Part shown: positions 44,369 through 53,600 of the stretch, in pieces
How positions within the stretch are numbered: the first letter of the stretch is position 1
Layout: each line of letters begins with the position of its first letter
NCBI GenBank assembly: GCA_030426385.1
Contig: JAUHYI010000002.1
Location: 62,001 to 126,000, forward strand
Reading direction: 5' to 3'
DNA length: 64,000 bases
DNA from: Phycisphaerae bacterium
GTDB taxonomy: Bacteria > Planctomycetota > Phycisphaerae > Phycisphaerales > Phycisphaeraceae
The notes under the pieces: generated by a model
The model's input: only the letters and a program-made list of their open reading frames with translations
Databases searched by the model: none
Told to the model about the DNA's origin: nothing
Translations under genes and position numbers: made by a program

Positions 44369-46495
44369 TTACACCTCCGTGTCGATCAGATTTCGCCGCA
44401 CTGAACGCGCAACATCAGTAGCAAGGCGCTCAGCCACAGCATCAAGCTGTCGATTCTCCGCAGGCGTTAGCGTCGATGGCGGCATACGACGGATCGATGC
44501 GATGACCTTGGCGGCCGCCGCCCTCACCGATGGATCAGCGTGCCCCGCCTGGGTGCTGGCGACCGCTAATGCTGAACCTGCCAGCGCCAAGTCTGCTACA
44601 TCCTGACTCCGGTAGGCGAGTACTTGGAGGGCGACATCTGCAACTTCAATGGCTGGATCGGCGGCACGAATCAGGACGACTCGGAGGAGGTCGCAGGAAA
44701 CTGATATGGCTCGATTCACGGCCACACAGGCGTCACGCCGTACGGCTGGATTAGGATCGTCGAGTGCGGCGCGAAACAGGCTCTCAAGATCAAGGCCCTC
44801 AACAATCTCGGCTTGTGACGCGGCAACTCCGAGTGCAATTAAGGCTTCGCCACGTACTTCCTGCGGCCAGCCGCTGGCACTACCCATCCGAAACGGGTTC
44901 AGTGGGTGCTCTTCTTCAGCCGCATTAATAAGTGGGTGACCGTCCACGCGATGGTCGGCGGCGTACGTCGCATAGAGCTGTGTTGCTCTGCGGCCTGTCT
45001 CGAGACCAACATTTTCGATCAGCAACGTGGTGCAATGGATCATCCGCGACCTGTTGGTGTTAGCGTTACGAGGATGTTCGATCAAATCCAACATTCGGCC
45101 AACGATCCCGTCGATTTGGTCTTGTTGTAAGCGATCTTTGAGAGCGAAGATCAACAACAATACATTGATGTCCTGGCCCATGGAAATACCTCCGGCGGAA
45201 ATCTGGCTATCCAATAGTCCGTGAGCTTGACCCATGTATGTCTCAAAATCATCTCGAGGTATCTCGACATCAAAGCGGTGGCCCAATCGTGCCAAGTGTG
45301 GTGAGACGACTTCGCCTGATGGAAATAACGTATTGCGAATTTGATCACGTAACACAGGTCGCTGCGCGTATATCTTAGCAAGCAGATGCGCTGCAAATTC
45401 AAAATCGTTCTCTAGTGGCGGCTTAGCACAAGGAACCACGACATCAACTACACGAGCAGCAAGGGATTCCGAGTGGTGTACACCAGTCTCAAAAAGTACT
45501 CGATGAATCCACTGTTTTCGGAAAGGCACATAATCCCAATCCGGGTGGTTTAATGCATCTTCAGCAAGTAGGTTCGCCGCATCCCTCGACAACGCCGGAG
45601 CAACCGCATATGACAATTTCCATGCGGCATCAAACATGGGTTTGGTGCGAAACCCGCTATTGCTCTGACATCGATAGCTCCGGCAGAGGCTCGACCATTC
45701 GTCGGCAGCACGATCCGGTACTGCATCATCCAAACCTGCAACGAATTTAAATGCCATGAGGCGATGGCGTTGCAGATTCGCCTTCCGCTTGAGCATCTTG
45801 AGTGCGATTCCGATCACATCTGGATCGTTCCGAGCAACGAGATGACGCACTATCCTGTCAACTACGCCATCGTCTTCCGATATACATGCATAGAAGGTTG
45901 CCTGCGACACGTCACCTAACTGCAAGACCGCCCCGCTTAATCGACCAGCCGCCTGCTTCCACGCGGACCAGTCGTAGGTGTTGAACGCATCGTAAAACGC
46001 CGAGGTGTAGATCGGCAATGCGTCGTAAAGTTTCCCATTAGCTGCCGCGCGGTCGGCGTTGAGTAATTTCGAGGGATCGCCACTCTCGAAGCCTACGGAT
46101 GCGCGGCGGTCGACTAAAGAGTTGTGTCGCTCCATTTCGGCCTGTGACGGAAAATCGCCGCAGTCGGTCGCGACAATCGTTCGGTTGTAGTCGATGACTT
46201 CTCGCAAATTCGTAGCGAATTGATCGACCAAGGGGAAGACGTCATCCTCGAGAGTCCGTAGTGCTTCTTCACTTTGACCGTCCAGATGTAACAGATGCGT
46301 TGTCGCACAGCCCAAGTGTACTCGGTCGATCGGGTCTGGTTCATGGGATGTTTCATTCAGACGAGAGAGGGCTGAGGTGATCGATCCGTTGAAGGCGAAA
46401 AGGTAGGCATCAGCCACGCATTGCCGTGTGATGGGGTTCGGTCGTGCACTTTCTCTGCCAGTGTGGCGGCTGCCAGCATGTGTCGAGCTAGGCAT
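44369..46495 (-). CDS. HEAT-repeat-like helical protein, partner of the HD protein
   Basis: 708 residues from the ATG at 46495, overlapping the HD gene by 8 bases. It is almost entirely helical. The last 180 residues read as HEAT repeats: LFRAALDDPNPAVRRDACVAVNRAISV, LIRAADPAIEVADVALQVLAY, GHADPSVRAAAAKVIASIRR. The N-terminal half has TPR-like pairs (AYLFAFNGSITSALSRLN, LHLDGQSEEALRTLED). No catalytic motif is visible. Proteins of this kind often act as sensors or scaffolds. Overlap with the upstream gene indicates translational coupling and a joint function. It is the gene nearest the tRNA boundary. I do not recognise a named family. Confidence 0.75.
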   Translation of the reverse strand: MPSSTHAGSRHTGRESARPNPITRQCVADAYLFAFNGSITSALSRLNETSHEPDPIDRVHLGCATTHLLHLDGQSEEALRTLEDDVFPLVDQFATNLREVIDYNRTIVATDCGDFPSQAEMERHNSLVDRRASVGFESGDPSKLLNADRAAANGKLYDALPIYTSAFYDAFNTYDWSAWKQAAGRLSGAVLQLGDVSQATFYACISEDDGVVDRIVRHLVARNDPDVIGIALKMLKRKANLQRHRLMAFKFVAGLDDAVPDRAADEWSSLCRSYRCQSNSGFRTKPMFDAAWKLSYAVAPALSRDAANLLAEDALNHPDWDYVPFRKQWIHRVLFETGVHHSESLAARVVDVVVPCAKPPLENDFEFAAHLLAKIYAQRPVLRDQIRNTLFPSGEVVSPHLARLGHRFDVEIPRDDFETYMGQAHGLLDSQISAGGISMGQDINVLLLIFALKDRLQQDQIDGIVGRMLDLIEHPRNANTNRSRMIHCTTLLIENVGLETGRRATQLYATYAADHRVDGHPLINAAEEEHPLNPFRMGSASGWPQEVRGEALIALGVAASQAEIVEGLDLESLFRAALDDPNPAVRRDACVAVNRAISVSCDLLRVVLIRAADPAIEVADVALQVLAYRSQDVADLALAGSALAVASTQAGHADPSVRAAAAKVIASIRRMPPSTLTPAENRQLDAVAERLATDVARSVRRNLIDTEV

Positions 46496-48020
46496 CGGCG
46501 GTTTCCTCCGGGTCAAGTCCTTCCAGCATGGTTGCTTCCTGAAGGTCTGCCTGTAAATCGTCACGATCTGCGCCCTCTGGAAGCAAACGCAGCGCATTCG
46601 CCGCAGCCTCACGGCCACCCGGGAAGGAACCAGCCATGAAATTAGCCTTCGCGAGCCACCGGTAAAAGCTTGCTTTTATTTCGTCTGAGTCTGGCAATGA
46701 AACCGCGGCAGCCGTGGCATCCCCGAAAGCACGCGCTGCGGTGCGATTGTCCCTCCGCTCTAAGAGGAGTCGCCCCAGTGTGATGGCTGCGCCCACATGG
46801 ATGCGCGTGTCCGCCGATCGGCCATTCTTGGTCGAGAAATGGATCGCTGATTGCAGGCGTGAGATTGCCGAGAGAGTACCCCCTGTCTCATGAAGATCAG
46901 TCGCGGCGCGTACCATTGCTTGCAGATACTCATTGGTATCGCATTCTTCGCGTGCGGCATGCAGATTTTCGATTTGCTGGTTTCCGAATGAACGGGCCTG
47001 CTCCTGATAGTCAAGAAGCGTTTTTTTGCTGCTTGATGCGTCCTCGGCCTTTTGCTTGGCTACCGTTTGAAGCATTCGAACCATCACACGCTCTGGCATC
47101 GGGTCGAGTGTCGCGAAAGCACCCCGCCTAACGACAGAGTTGACGTGCCAGACGAGGCGGTTCTCGGCAAAGACTTCACGGTGCCGATCCACTTCGCGTC
47201 GGACCCAAGGCATCTGGAGTTCGGGAATAATGCCTTCGTATTCATCGCCCCGATCCTGCGGAAACTCGAAGTAAATCGTAATGATGTTGCGTTGGATGTC
47301 GAGAAAAACTTCACGTGTGTAATAATGTCGCCACCAATGCATGAGTGACTCTACGTTGAGATCGAGCGTTTCGGCTTGTGACCGGAGTGCTCGATGCTGT
47401 GCCTCATCAAGGATGTCGCTGAGCCGGAGAAGTGCTGACAGCAGACGAAGGCGTCGTGATCCGCTCTGTGTCCCGACCAGTTCCGCATAGCGGGCCGACT
47501 CAGTATCAACCACATGGGACTCAGCAACTGCGGCAATTTCACCCGCATAGTCGGAGTCGTCTAGCGCCAACCCAATCGGTGGTAACGTGTAACCAGTTCT
47601 GTCGAACCTGCGGCTTGCGATGATCATGTCAGCTGATACTTCGTGGTGTCGCTGGCGAATAAGATCAAGACGACGTTCGTCAGATAGTTCTGACCAGGCT
47701 GTCCCGCTCTCAGCCAGTGCTGTCGCTAAACGACCATGCTCTCCCGCGCGTTCATTGTGCATCCCAACATCGTGGGTATAGCATGCGGCATAAAGGATGA
47801 AGGCCTCGTCCTCTCTCAATCGCTTGTCTTCCGGCAATGCATCCGAGAGCGTTTCTACGAGTTGGACAACACGATCTGAATGACTAACAGAATGATCAGT
47901 AAAATGCCGGTGCACACGGTTGGCAAGGATCGGTGCGATTTTGTCGCGAAGAGTCCTTAGACGAGCCGCACGGTCGGGTCCACAGAATTTGAAACTTGGC
48001 TCAGACATACTGACCGTCAT
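46488..48020 (-). CDS. HD-domain protein with C-terminal TPR-like region (possible conflict effector)
   Basis: 510 residues. Metal ligands of an HD phosphohydrolase/nuclease fold are present in order: H47 (VSHSDRVV), H83-D84 (ACYTHDVGMHNE), H125/H126 (RQRHHEVS), AVAESHVV, and LLRLSDILDEAQ with the final Asp. The arrangement with YTHDVGM and RLSDILDEA recalls the HD-CE group described as effectors in bacterial conflict systems with NTPase regulators; this is my reading, not a search result. The C-terminal 150 residues look like TPR units (AISRLQSAIHFSTKNG, AARAFGDATAAAVSLPDSD). An in-frame ATG four codons later (48008) is an alternative start. It is coupled to the HEAT protein downstream. Confidence 0.78.
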   Translation of the reverse strand: MTVSMSEPSFKFCGPDRAARLRTLRDKIAPILANRVHRHFTDHSVSHSDRVVQLVETLSDALPEDKRLREDEAFILYAACYTHDVGMHNERAGEHGRLATALAESGTAWSELSDERRLDLIRQRHHEVSADMIIASRRFDRTGYTLPPIGLALDDSDYAGEIAAVAESHVVDTESARYAELVGTQSGSRRLRLLSALLRLSDILDEAQHRALRSQAETLDLNVESLMHWWRHYYTREVFLDIQRNIITIYFEFPQDRGDEYEGIIPELQMPWVRREVDRHREVFAENRLVWHVNSVVRRGAFATLDPMPERVMVRMLQTVAKQKAEDASSSKKTLLDYQEQARSFGNQQIENLHAAREECDTNEYLQAMVRAATDLHETGGTLSAISRLQSAIHFSTKNGRSADTRIHVGAAITLGRLLLERRDNRTAARAFGDATAAAVSLPDSDEIKASFYRWLAKANFMAGSFPGGREAAANALRLLPEGADRDDLQADLQEATMLEGLDPEETADA

Positions 48021-48209
48021 TATATTGGCAGTTTAAGCATTTATACGAAATCACAAAACCATATTCCGGCAAGCAATTAGAACAGTGTGATGCCTGAAAA
48101 AAAGTTTTTTTTGCCATAAAAGTGCAATACAACCGATGATACGCCTGCCAGTAAAGCAATGACGCAAATATTCGTCAAAAACAACACATATCACCCCTGC
48201 AATACGACA

Positions 48210-49424
48210 TCAAACTTTTTCATCCAAAATTGACGGCGCATTGGGTCGTAGCGGGTCCATCCGATCGGCCTGTTGCAACGCCCATCGCAAGTATTCTGCA
48301 GCTTCGCCGTCGATCGCTATCGCGCCGTCTCGTTCAATCAACATATTACAAACAGCTTCCAGGTAATTACGTATGATGCGACTCTGTCGCCACGCATTGG
48401 CATGATCGACCAATTTCTCGACTCGATCTCGCTCAGCATTCTGTCTTTTAGCTAGTTCTTCGCGCCGCCGCCGCAATTCCTCTTCTTGTTGTCTACGAAT
48501 CCGTTCCTCTTCTTCGCGACGTTTTCGAGCTTCTGCTTCCTCACGACGTTTGATGCGTAAGCGACCCGCTTGCTTTACTAATTCAATGACAAAGTCATTG
48601 AGGCCTTCTTCGATGCGATAACGCTTAGGGCTATCCTTCAGCAATCCACCGCCATAGGAAGATGATGCCGTGTCAATTATCAATAGACCCGTTGGCTGAA
48701 GATCGATTGACTTCCACTGCTTTTTTCTTTCTTCATCTGACAGACGAATCTGTTTGTTTTTTTCGCGCATTCTTACTGTAGTTACATCTAAGCCGCCAAA
48801 ACAAATGTATGCTTGCGTGTTGTACTCACTGTATTTTTCTTTTCGCACTTCGACATAGCCGCCTATTTTTTCAATTCGTTTGACCAGTGCATCCATAATC
48901 CGTAATGCTCTTGATGCACAATTCTTGCTTACATCGATGTCAAGGGTAGGTCGAGAATCTCGCGGCTCATCATAAACCCTTTGATGAAATGGGATACTAT
49001 TTCGTTTAATCTTCTTATCCGTAGCAGCAATCAAAGGATGCGGGTTTCGCAATGACTCAGCAACTTTGACGGGTTCAAGCGAAACGGCACGATCAAGCAA
49101 TGACTGAATGTCGTCATCGTAGACTGGTTCCGGGATCGGCTCATTAGTTGTTGATTCTTTGTCTGGATATTTAAAAAAAGTCAGTGTTTCCAGATCAGGA
49201 TTACTATTCTTGGGCAATGCGGTCTGTTTAGGATTTTTACCATGTGCAAGCTTGGCCCAGTACCCAAGATAAGGCTTGGGAATTTTGTATTGCTTGCATA
49301 CTTTTCCCACCATTACATCTGAAATACCAAGTTCCTTTGCAACTTTGGTTGTGGGTTTTGCCCACATCTTGTCATAGAACTCTTGGCGTGTGAAGGTGAT
49401 TTCTTCATAAGATGGCGTTTGCAT
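48210..49424 (-). CDS. HTH protein with long coiled coil
   Basis: About 404 residues from the ATG at 49424 (GAGG upstream; earlier ATGs at 49451 and 49526 are in frame). Near the N-terminus is a helix-turn-helix: FTRQEFYDKMWAKPTTKVAKELGISDVMVGKVCKQYKIPKPYLGYWAKLAHGK, a pattern I have seen in many uncharacterised proteins of mobile elements. The middle has a domain with LIIDTASSSYGGGLLKDSPKRYRIEEGLNDFVIELVKQAGRL. It is followed by a highly charged coiled coil of about 55 residues (RREEAEARKRREEEERIRRQ...) and a short helical end. There is a 190-base gap to the HD gene with no gene in it. Function unknown; DNA binding is likely. Confidence 0.72.
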   Translation of the reverse strand: MQTPSYEEITFTRQEFYDKMWAKPTTKVAKELGISDVMVGKVCKQYKIPKPYLGYWAKLAHGKNPKQTALPKNSNPDLETLTFFKYPDKESTTNEPIPEPVYDDDIQSLLDRAVSLEPVKVAESLRNPHPLIAATDKKIKRNSIPFHQRVYDEPRDSRPTLDIDVSKNCASRALRIMDALVKRIEKIGGYVEVRKEKYSEYNTQAYICFGGLDVTTVRMREKNKQIRLSDEERKKQWKSIDLQPTGLLIIDTASSSYGGGLLKDSPKRYRIEEGLNDFVIELVKQAGRLRIKRREEAEARKRREEEERIRRQQEEELRRRREELAKRQNAERDRVEKLVDHANAWRQSRIIRNYLEAVCNMLIERDGAIAIDGEAAEYLRWALQQADRMDPLRPNAPSILDEKV

Positions 49425-49601
49425 GACATAATGCCTCGAATTCTCGATCATCTGATTATATTGTGTGCCAGCCTCTCTAAACCAGTATCCCACGTATGGT
49501 ATTTCATAAATGAAGACACGAAGCACGCCCCAACCGTCATTTTAATTAATTAACGTCGCAGCATGGGTAGCCTGTACATAGCAGATAAACTGGTGACTAA
49601 G

Positions 49602-50459
49602 ATGCCGGGACGCAAAAACGACAGTTTCACTGACATGATTTTGGACGCCATGTATCGAGGACCATGGTGGCTGGGCTTCTTTGTCGCTACAGCGTTTTAT
49701 GGGTTCCTCCAGTTTGTTATTCCCGGTCTGCTTTGGCTGGTGCAATGGCGATTTGCAGACCAGTCACTAACAGTGGCAATGCTTGACGGTTTTATACACG
49801 GCTCACGAATTCTTGCACCGTTTGCATTTGGACTTGGTCTGATACTCTGGTTGTTGGCCCGAATTCCCAGATGGATTCATCGTCGAAGGCTGGATCGTCA
49901 GACAGGTATTGATTCAATCCGCCAACTATCGTGGCGACAGTTCGACTTTCTGTTGGCGGAGTATTTTAGGCGTCAAGGGTATCGTGTTGAGGAAACCGCC
50001 GACGGCCCTGACGATGGTATCGATCTTTATCTGTCCAAATCAGGCGTAAAAAGCCTCGTTCAGGCAAAACATTGGAAGACATGGCGGGTTGGCGTCCGAA
50101 CGGTACGCGAATTACTCGGTGTGATGGTCAGTGAAGAAGCCAACGATGCATGGCTGATCACATCGGGCAAGTTTACCACACCTGCGATGGAATTTGCTGA
50201 CAAGAACCATATCCACCTCATTAATGGTCTGCAATTGGTTGACATGATTCGCGCAGTTCAGAAAAGCAAAACAGAACCTGATTCAACATGCCTGGGCTCA
50301 CCCCAACCATCCATACAGTCGCCTTCGTGCCCCCAATGCGGTCAACCTATGCACAAGAAAATGGCCCGACGCGGACAGCATACCGGCGACGAGTTCTGGG
50401 GTTGCTCTCAATTTCCCAAGTGTCGTGGGATTGTTGCGATACATGAGTCGCCCAATTAA
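49602..50459 (+). CDS. Membrane-anchored Mrr-type restriction endonuclease with zinc-ribbon end
   Basis: 285 residues from the ATG at 49602 (GGTGA upstream; another ATG at 49563). Two membrane helices (PWWLGFFVATAFYGFLQFVIPGLLWL and ILAPFAFGLGLILWLLARIP) come first. The Mrr_cat nuclease domain follows: LSWRQFDFLLAEYFRRQGYRVEETADGPDDGIDLYLSKSGVKSLVQAKHWK, with the catalytic D-G-I-D and Q-A-K, then VRELLGVMVSEEANDAWLITSGKFT. The C-terminus is a topoisomerase-type zinc ribbon (CPQCGQPM ... GCSQFPKCRG). Such proteins cut modified foreign DNA. It is the only island gene on the plus strand, lying between the HTH gene (divergent) and the giant helicase (convergent). Confidence 0.92.
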   Translation: MPGRKNDSFTDMILDAMYRGPWWLGFFVATAFYGFLQFVIPGLLWLVQWRFADQSLTVAMLDGFIHGSRILAPFAFGLGLILWLLARIPRWIHRRRLDRQTGIDSIRQLSWRQFDFLLAEYFRRQGYRVEETADGPDDGIDLYLSKSGVKSLVQAKHWKTWRVGVRTVRELLGVMVSEEANDAWLITSGKFTTPAMEFADKNHIHLINGLQLVDMIRAVQKSKTEPDSTCLGSPQPSIQSPSCPQCGQPMHKKMARRGQHTGDEFWGCSQFPKCRGIVAIHESPN

Positions 50460-50631
50460 ATGGCATTCAATTGATGAGCTTCATAGCAAGAACAGCATAC
50501 AAAAAGCACAAAAATGATTCGCTTGCGAAAAACTTGAATAGTTAATGTTTCTGACAAGGGGATCATTGAAAGTTGCTGCATAAACCATCAGATTCCTAAA
50601 TCGGAATCAATAGGTCGGTAGATCCCGTTTT

Positions 50632-53600
50632 TTACTCATTCGTGGAAATTCGTACCCAACCTGTTTTCGTTTTTCGTTCGATGCAAACGTGACCAAGCAA
50701 CACTCTAGGCTCTTCTTGTATCAACGCGGCAAATCGCTGAGGCCGTGGACCGAATAGAAAGTCCGCCATTACCGTAAATGTGCCAACTAGCAGAATTCCG
50801 TGGCCTTTCGGTGATCTCAGCGCGAACATGGATTTAACATTGCCGATTCTGTTTCCAGATTCTCGTTTGAGCCATCGCTCGAGACCGGACACTCGTTGGG
50901 CTTTGACTTTTCCGTCGAAAGCCATCTGAATCAAACGAAATTCTCCTGTTGATTTTGAAATTAGAGGTTCTGCCATGGCGAAACCTGTAGCGGCACATTG
51001 TCTCGATTGTCCAGGCAATATTGGGCCTACCCAAGGACAAATGATCGCCTCATCGGGCATGCATGGACGCTCATCGATCACTGATCGAACAACAACAGTA
51101 GGTGACATGAATTCGCCTGACACCGCACTTCGGACAAGCTTATCTTTTCGAATGCTTTTGCCTGTGACGCAACATATTGACAAAAGATCGGGTCGGACGA
51201 AATCACCGGTTAATTCACAGGCGCCCAACTCATTAGGCAAACCTTTATCGCCAGTTACAACGCAAGCCTTCAGATAACGCGGCAAAGCTGCCAATCCAGA
51301 TATGTCGCTGGTTGCGAGCAAACGTTTGTCTACATGCCAACCACTTTCGGCACATACGCCCATCTCAGACGGCAACAATCGGCGGTTAGTTTCCTTGCAT
51401 ATCGCCATACATTCTGGCAGGCATTTTAGCGTAGACGCTTCAGAGGACTCAAGAAGTTCCGAGTCAACGAGTTTTCCACTGACCATACAGCGCGCTACTT
51501 CATCGCGCAGTAGCAATCTGCCAGAAGCCTCACATGTCATCATTTCATTGGGTAAGCCTATGCGACCACTTCGCTCAGACTTTGCTGCCTTCTCAATAGG
51601 GCTGTACTTGTTGCTGAGTGATGATTGCAGCACTTCATCAAGTAAAGCTCGTTTGCCAGCAGATGTTTCAACAGACTCACTGATGTGGGCGATGCGGCCA
51701 GTCAAGTCTGAGGTAATGGCCTCGTCCTGACGGAAGCATTTTCCCGAAAAATCACTTTTGACTATCTCATCGATTAAAACCATGTCGCCTGTGAAATCAC
51801 ATTTATGAAGTTCGCTTGTGAGGCCGAAGCGGCTACTTAACTGGGACTGATGTAAAAGCGATCGTTCAACAACTTTGCCTGAGACATCTGAGCGACCAGA
51901 TTCTTCTGGCAGCAGAACCTTCGAAGTCACTTCGCATTGCAAGGCCTCATCAGGCAAGGCAAATTTGCCACTCACGTCTGACTTGGCCATCAGATCAACA
52001 TCAGCTCGTTTGCCAGTAATAGCACACCGTTCGGCTTCATCGATTAGCAATTGTCGCTGGCTCAGTGAGCATGTAATCACTTCGCTCTTAGCGCCACATC
52101 GACCTGATTTTTCAGATCGCACCTCTTCCCCGATTGGAATAATTTCCTTACTGCCTTTTACTTCTGATCGTCGGAACTCATCCACCAGGGATTCCCGTCC
52201 GTCCGGCAACACCTCGATTTCTGATTTATGGCCAACTCTTGCAGAAATCGAGGAATAATGCGCCGCATCTTTTCGCATTACTTTGCCGGAAACGTCGCTC
52301 TTGACTGTCTCATCAATCAAAACCATATCTCCAGAGAATTCACACTTTTGAAGTTCATGTTCGAGACCCAACCGGCTGCTCAACTGGGACCGATGCAAAA
52401 GCGATTGCTCAACCAGCTTGCCCGACACATCGGATCGGCCAGCTTCTTCGGGCAGAAGTACCTTTGAAGTCACTTCGCACTGCAAGACCTCATCAGGCAA
52501 CGCAAATTTTCCACTTACATCTGATCGAACCATCAGATCAATATCAGCTTTCTCGCCTGTAACGGCGCATGATTCTATTTCGTCAATCAGTAGCTGCTTG
52601 TGGCTAATAAAACATAGAACTGATTCTCTTTTGGAACCATACCGTCCGGATTTATCTGATCGTACTTCCTCACCTAGTGGAATGATTTCCTGGCTGTTAA
52701 TGACGTCGGATTGCCGCACCTCGTCGAGTAAAGCGACTCGCTCATCGCATAAATCATGTGATTCCGATGTATGGCCGATCCGACCGGTAATTGATGATGT
52801 GCGGGCTTCGTCCATCCGCATTGCTTTTGCTGATACGTCGCTTGTCACCACCTCATTGCATAGAACAATGTCGCCCGTGAATTCGCACGTGACCATTTCC
52901 TCAGGCAATGCGAGTAATGTGCTCAGCTCTGAAGGCAGCAAGAGTTTTTGATCAACACGCTTACCTGAGACCGATGAAACGGCGACCTGGTCGGGAAGTA
53001 GCATCTTGCCGCTGACTTCGCATTTCACAAGCTGATCGGGCAATACCAGATGACCATCCTCAGCTTTTGCCAAGCGAGATAGTTCGACGGTTTTCCCGGA
53101 CACTGAACAAATGCCTACTTCATCGCTGAGCAATTTTGAGCCTGTCATGTCGCAAACAGCCATCTCGTCAAGCGCCCCCACTCGATGCGGTGCCTGCTCA
53201 GACGTGACGGTGCGATCATGCCGTATGACTCGATTGCTCATATCACTTGTAACTGTTTCTTCTGGTAAAACCCAATCGCCAGTCAATTCACACTTTACAA
53301 AATCATCATTGTGACTACGTTTGTTTGAAATCGGAGATTGACGCAATTGATCAATACGTGATTTCATTCCTGTCACGTCACTAACCACCAGCTCACCCGG
53401 CAAAACCCAGTCATCAGTATATTCACATTGAGTGAGTTCCTCTTTTAGAGCACGACCATTGGATGCCACTGACTTTATCAAAAGATCGCGGTCCACCAAT
53501 CGATTACTGGCATCTGATTTTTGAAGTTCGTCAGAAATTAGCCGGGTACCCGATGCTTCGCATACGGCTGTATAGGCAGCAAGTGCGCGCCGTCCACTTT

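Noticed and set aside
51302-52951. Plus-strand open frames opposite the helicase repeat array
   Set aside because: They are mirror products of the periodic coding sequence on the minus strand and lack their own start signals.
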